NCBI GenBank assembly: GCA_944388745.1
Contig: CALXJZ010000004.1
Span: 1-45,231 of the forward strand
Direction: 5' to 3'
DNA: 45,231 nt
Origin: an uncultured Clostridia bacterium
Lineage (GTDB): Bacteria; Bacillota; Clostridia; TANB77; CAG-508
How positions within the stretch are numbered: the first letter of the stretch is position 1; each line of letters begins with the position of its first letter. Shown here piece after piece: positions 44,364-45,231 of this stretch. The notes beneath the pieces are model-generated. The model ran no database searches and was not told the DNA's origin. It was given only the letters and a program-made list of their open reading frames with translations. Position numbers and translations under genes: made by a program.

Positions 44364-44465
44364 TGTCGCGTTGGGGACGTTTCTCATGCGACATAGAACA
44401 TTAAAAAACTATTTTTTAATTAATTATATAATGAATGTCGCATGAGAAACGTCCCCAACGCGACA
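44364..44465. repeat. Perfect 31-base inverted pair of REP-like units between spoIIIAD and spoIIIAE
   Basis: Arm one is 44364-44394 and arm two 44435-44465, exact reverse complements with 40 bases between. Each arm is itself a REP unit, with stem TGTCGCGT/ATGCGACA around TGGGGACGTTTCTC, close to unit one at 22854. The pair can form one 31-base-pair hairpin in the spoIIIA message. The right arm ends one base before the spoIIIAE ribosome site (GAGGAG). Confidence 0.85.
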
Positions 44466-44478
44466 TGAGGAGTTACAA

Positions 44479-45231
44479 ATGAAAAGATTTATAATAAAAT
44501 TAATTTTTTTAACATTAGTATGTATTGTAATTCCTGAAACTTTAGTAATTGCAACCGAAACATCAAATACAAGCAATTTAAATAGTACACAGGAGGCAAT
44601 ACAAGAACAGCAAGAAGAATTTGGAATACAAGACTTTATAAACAACTCAAAAGAATATGCATCAGGAGAATTTTTTGAAAATATTGATATAGGTGAAATA
44701 TTAGATCAGGCAATACAAGGAAATGTTGATAATAACAGTATATTAAAGGCCGTACTCAATTTATTAGGAATAGAAATATTTGATAGTATAAAAGCAATAG
44801 TTAGCATATTAGTCATTATAGTAATACACAGTTTATTGAAGTCAATAAGTGAAAGCCTTGAAAATGACGGGATTGCAAAACTGATATATTATGTTCAATA
44901 TATATTGATTGTGACAATTGTAATGTCAAATTTTTCAGAAATAATAACAATGGTAAAACAAACAACAACAGATTTAGTAGCTTTTATGAATATGCTAGTT
45001 CCACTTTTAATTACTCTCATGATGTATACTGGAAGTATTACAACAAGTGGGATAATAGAACCAATCATATTATTTATGATTAATTTTATTGGTAATATCA
45101 TACAAACAATAATATTGCCGCTTGTACTAATTTTCACAAGTTTAGTTATTTTATCAAAATTAACTGACAAAATACAAATAAGTAAATTATCAAAATTCTT
45201 AAAATCAGGAATTGTTTGGTTTTTAGGAATT
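44479..45231 (+). CDS. spoIIIAE: Stage III sporulation protein AE, cut by window end
   Basis: The 251 visible residues start at ATG 44479 behind GAGGAG (44467-44472). A signal peptide (MKRFIIKLIFLTLVCIVI, cleavage region near ETLVIATE) is followed by an acidic outer segment and the polytopic membrane domain (LGIEIFDSIKAIVSILVIIVI, LMMYTGSITTSGIIEPIILF), typical of SpoIIIAE. The frame is open to the last base. It is the polytopic partner of AC and AD. The REP pair directly upstream may affect how much of it is made. Confidence 0.92.
   Translation, partial: MKRFIIKLIFLTLVCIVIPETLVIATETSNTSNLNSTQEAIQEQQEEFGIQDFINNSKEYASGEFFENIDIGEILDQAIQGNVDNNSILKAVLNLLGIEIFDSIKAIVSILVIIVIHSLLKSISESLENDGIAKLIYYVQYILIVTIVMSNFSEIITMVKQTTTDLVAFMNMLVPLLITLMMYTGSITTSGIIEPIILFMINFIGNIIQTIILPLVLIFTSLVILSKLTDKIQISKLSKFLKSGIVWFLGI

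Overview
The window comes from a low-GC, endospore-forming Clostridia-type Firmicute, probably an uncultured gut lineage. The evidence is a very AT-rich sequence with AGA as the main Arg codon, an spoIIIA operon, WhiA, RbgA, mini-RNase III, an IreB-RuvX-DUF1292 block, a T-box in front of pheS/pheT and a yybP-ykoY manganese riboswitch. The taxon is inferred from gene content only.

Layout. Bases 1-915 are an accessory edge: the tail of a MazF/PemK toxin, a candidate small RNA and a broken ORF6N gene. Bases 1148-8217 hold cell-wall and housekeeping genes: a FemA/FemX-like transferase, alanine racemase, a DUF1189 membrane protein, FtsH, PrmC and WhiA. Bases 8383-11575 hold HemW, RecN and a small membrane protein, followed by tRNA-Leu(UAG) and an LRV/HEAT-like repeat protein. 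On the minus strand, 12730-15327 carries an acyl-CoA synthetase and a membrane-anchored protein. Bases 15521-22853 carry a GH73 glucosaminidase, a VirB2-like small membrane protein, a TadZ-like protein with AT-hooks, a degenerate GAF-GGDEF protein, then IreB, RuvX, DUF1292 and a membrane protein. Bases 22985-24767 hold RbgA, MrnC, a small minus-strand gene and tRNA-Glu(CUC). Bases 24787-32982 hold a riboswitch-controlled P-type cation ATPase, MetRS, a polysaccharide deacetylase and a large unknown protein. Bases 33035-39339 hold the T-box/pheS/pheT unit, Ogt, a flavin reductase-like protein, an ABM-domain protein and a basic 55-residue protein. Bases 39585-45231 hold YebC, a large membrane-anchored protein and spoIIIAA-AE, with AE cut by the window end.

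The most unusual signal is in decoding. Four otherwise intact conserved genes (recN, an acyl-CoA synthetase, ruvX, spoIIIAA) each carry exactly one +1 frameshift. All four sit at an in-frame CGG codon. Dropping one base there restores the full protein and leaves an Arg codon (CGA or CGT). Reading by eye, I found no other in-frame CGG in any conserved gene here; the only others are one in the LRV gene and one in each of two small orphan ORFs. This suggests that CGG is unassigned or poorly read and triggers +1 frameshifting. A systematic sequence artefact is the main rival explanation.

The second theme is a family of short REP-like hairpins. Their stems vary but their loops keep GGGACG. They sit directly behind genes, supply the stop codons of ftsH and rbgA, and lie twice inside the spoIIIA operon. 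Two longer structured intergenic elements (8212-8334 and 21708-21891) also lack an explanation.
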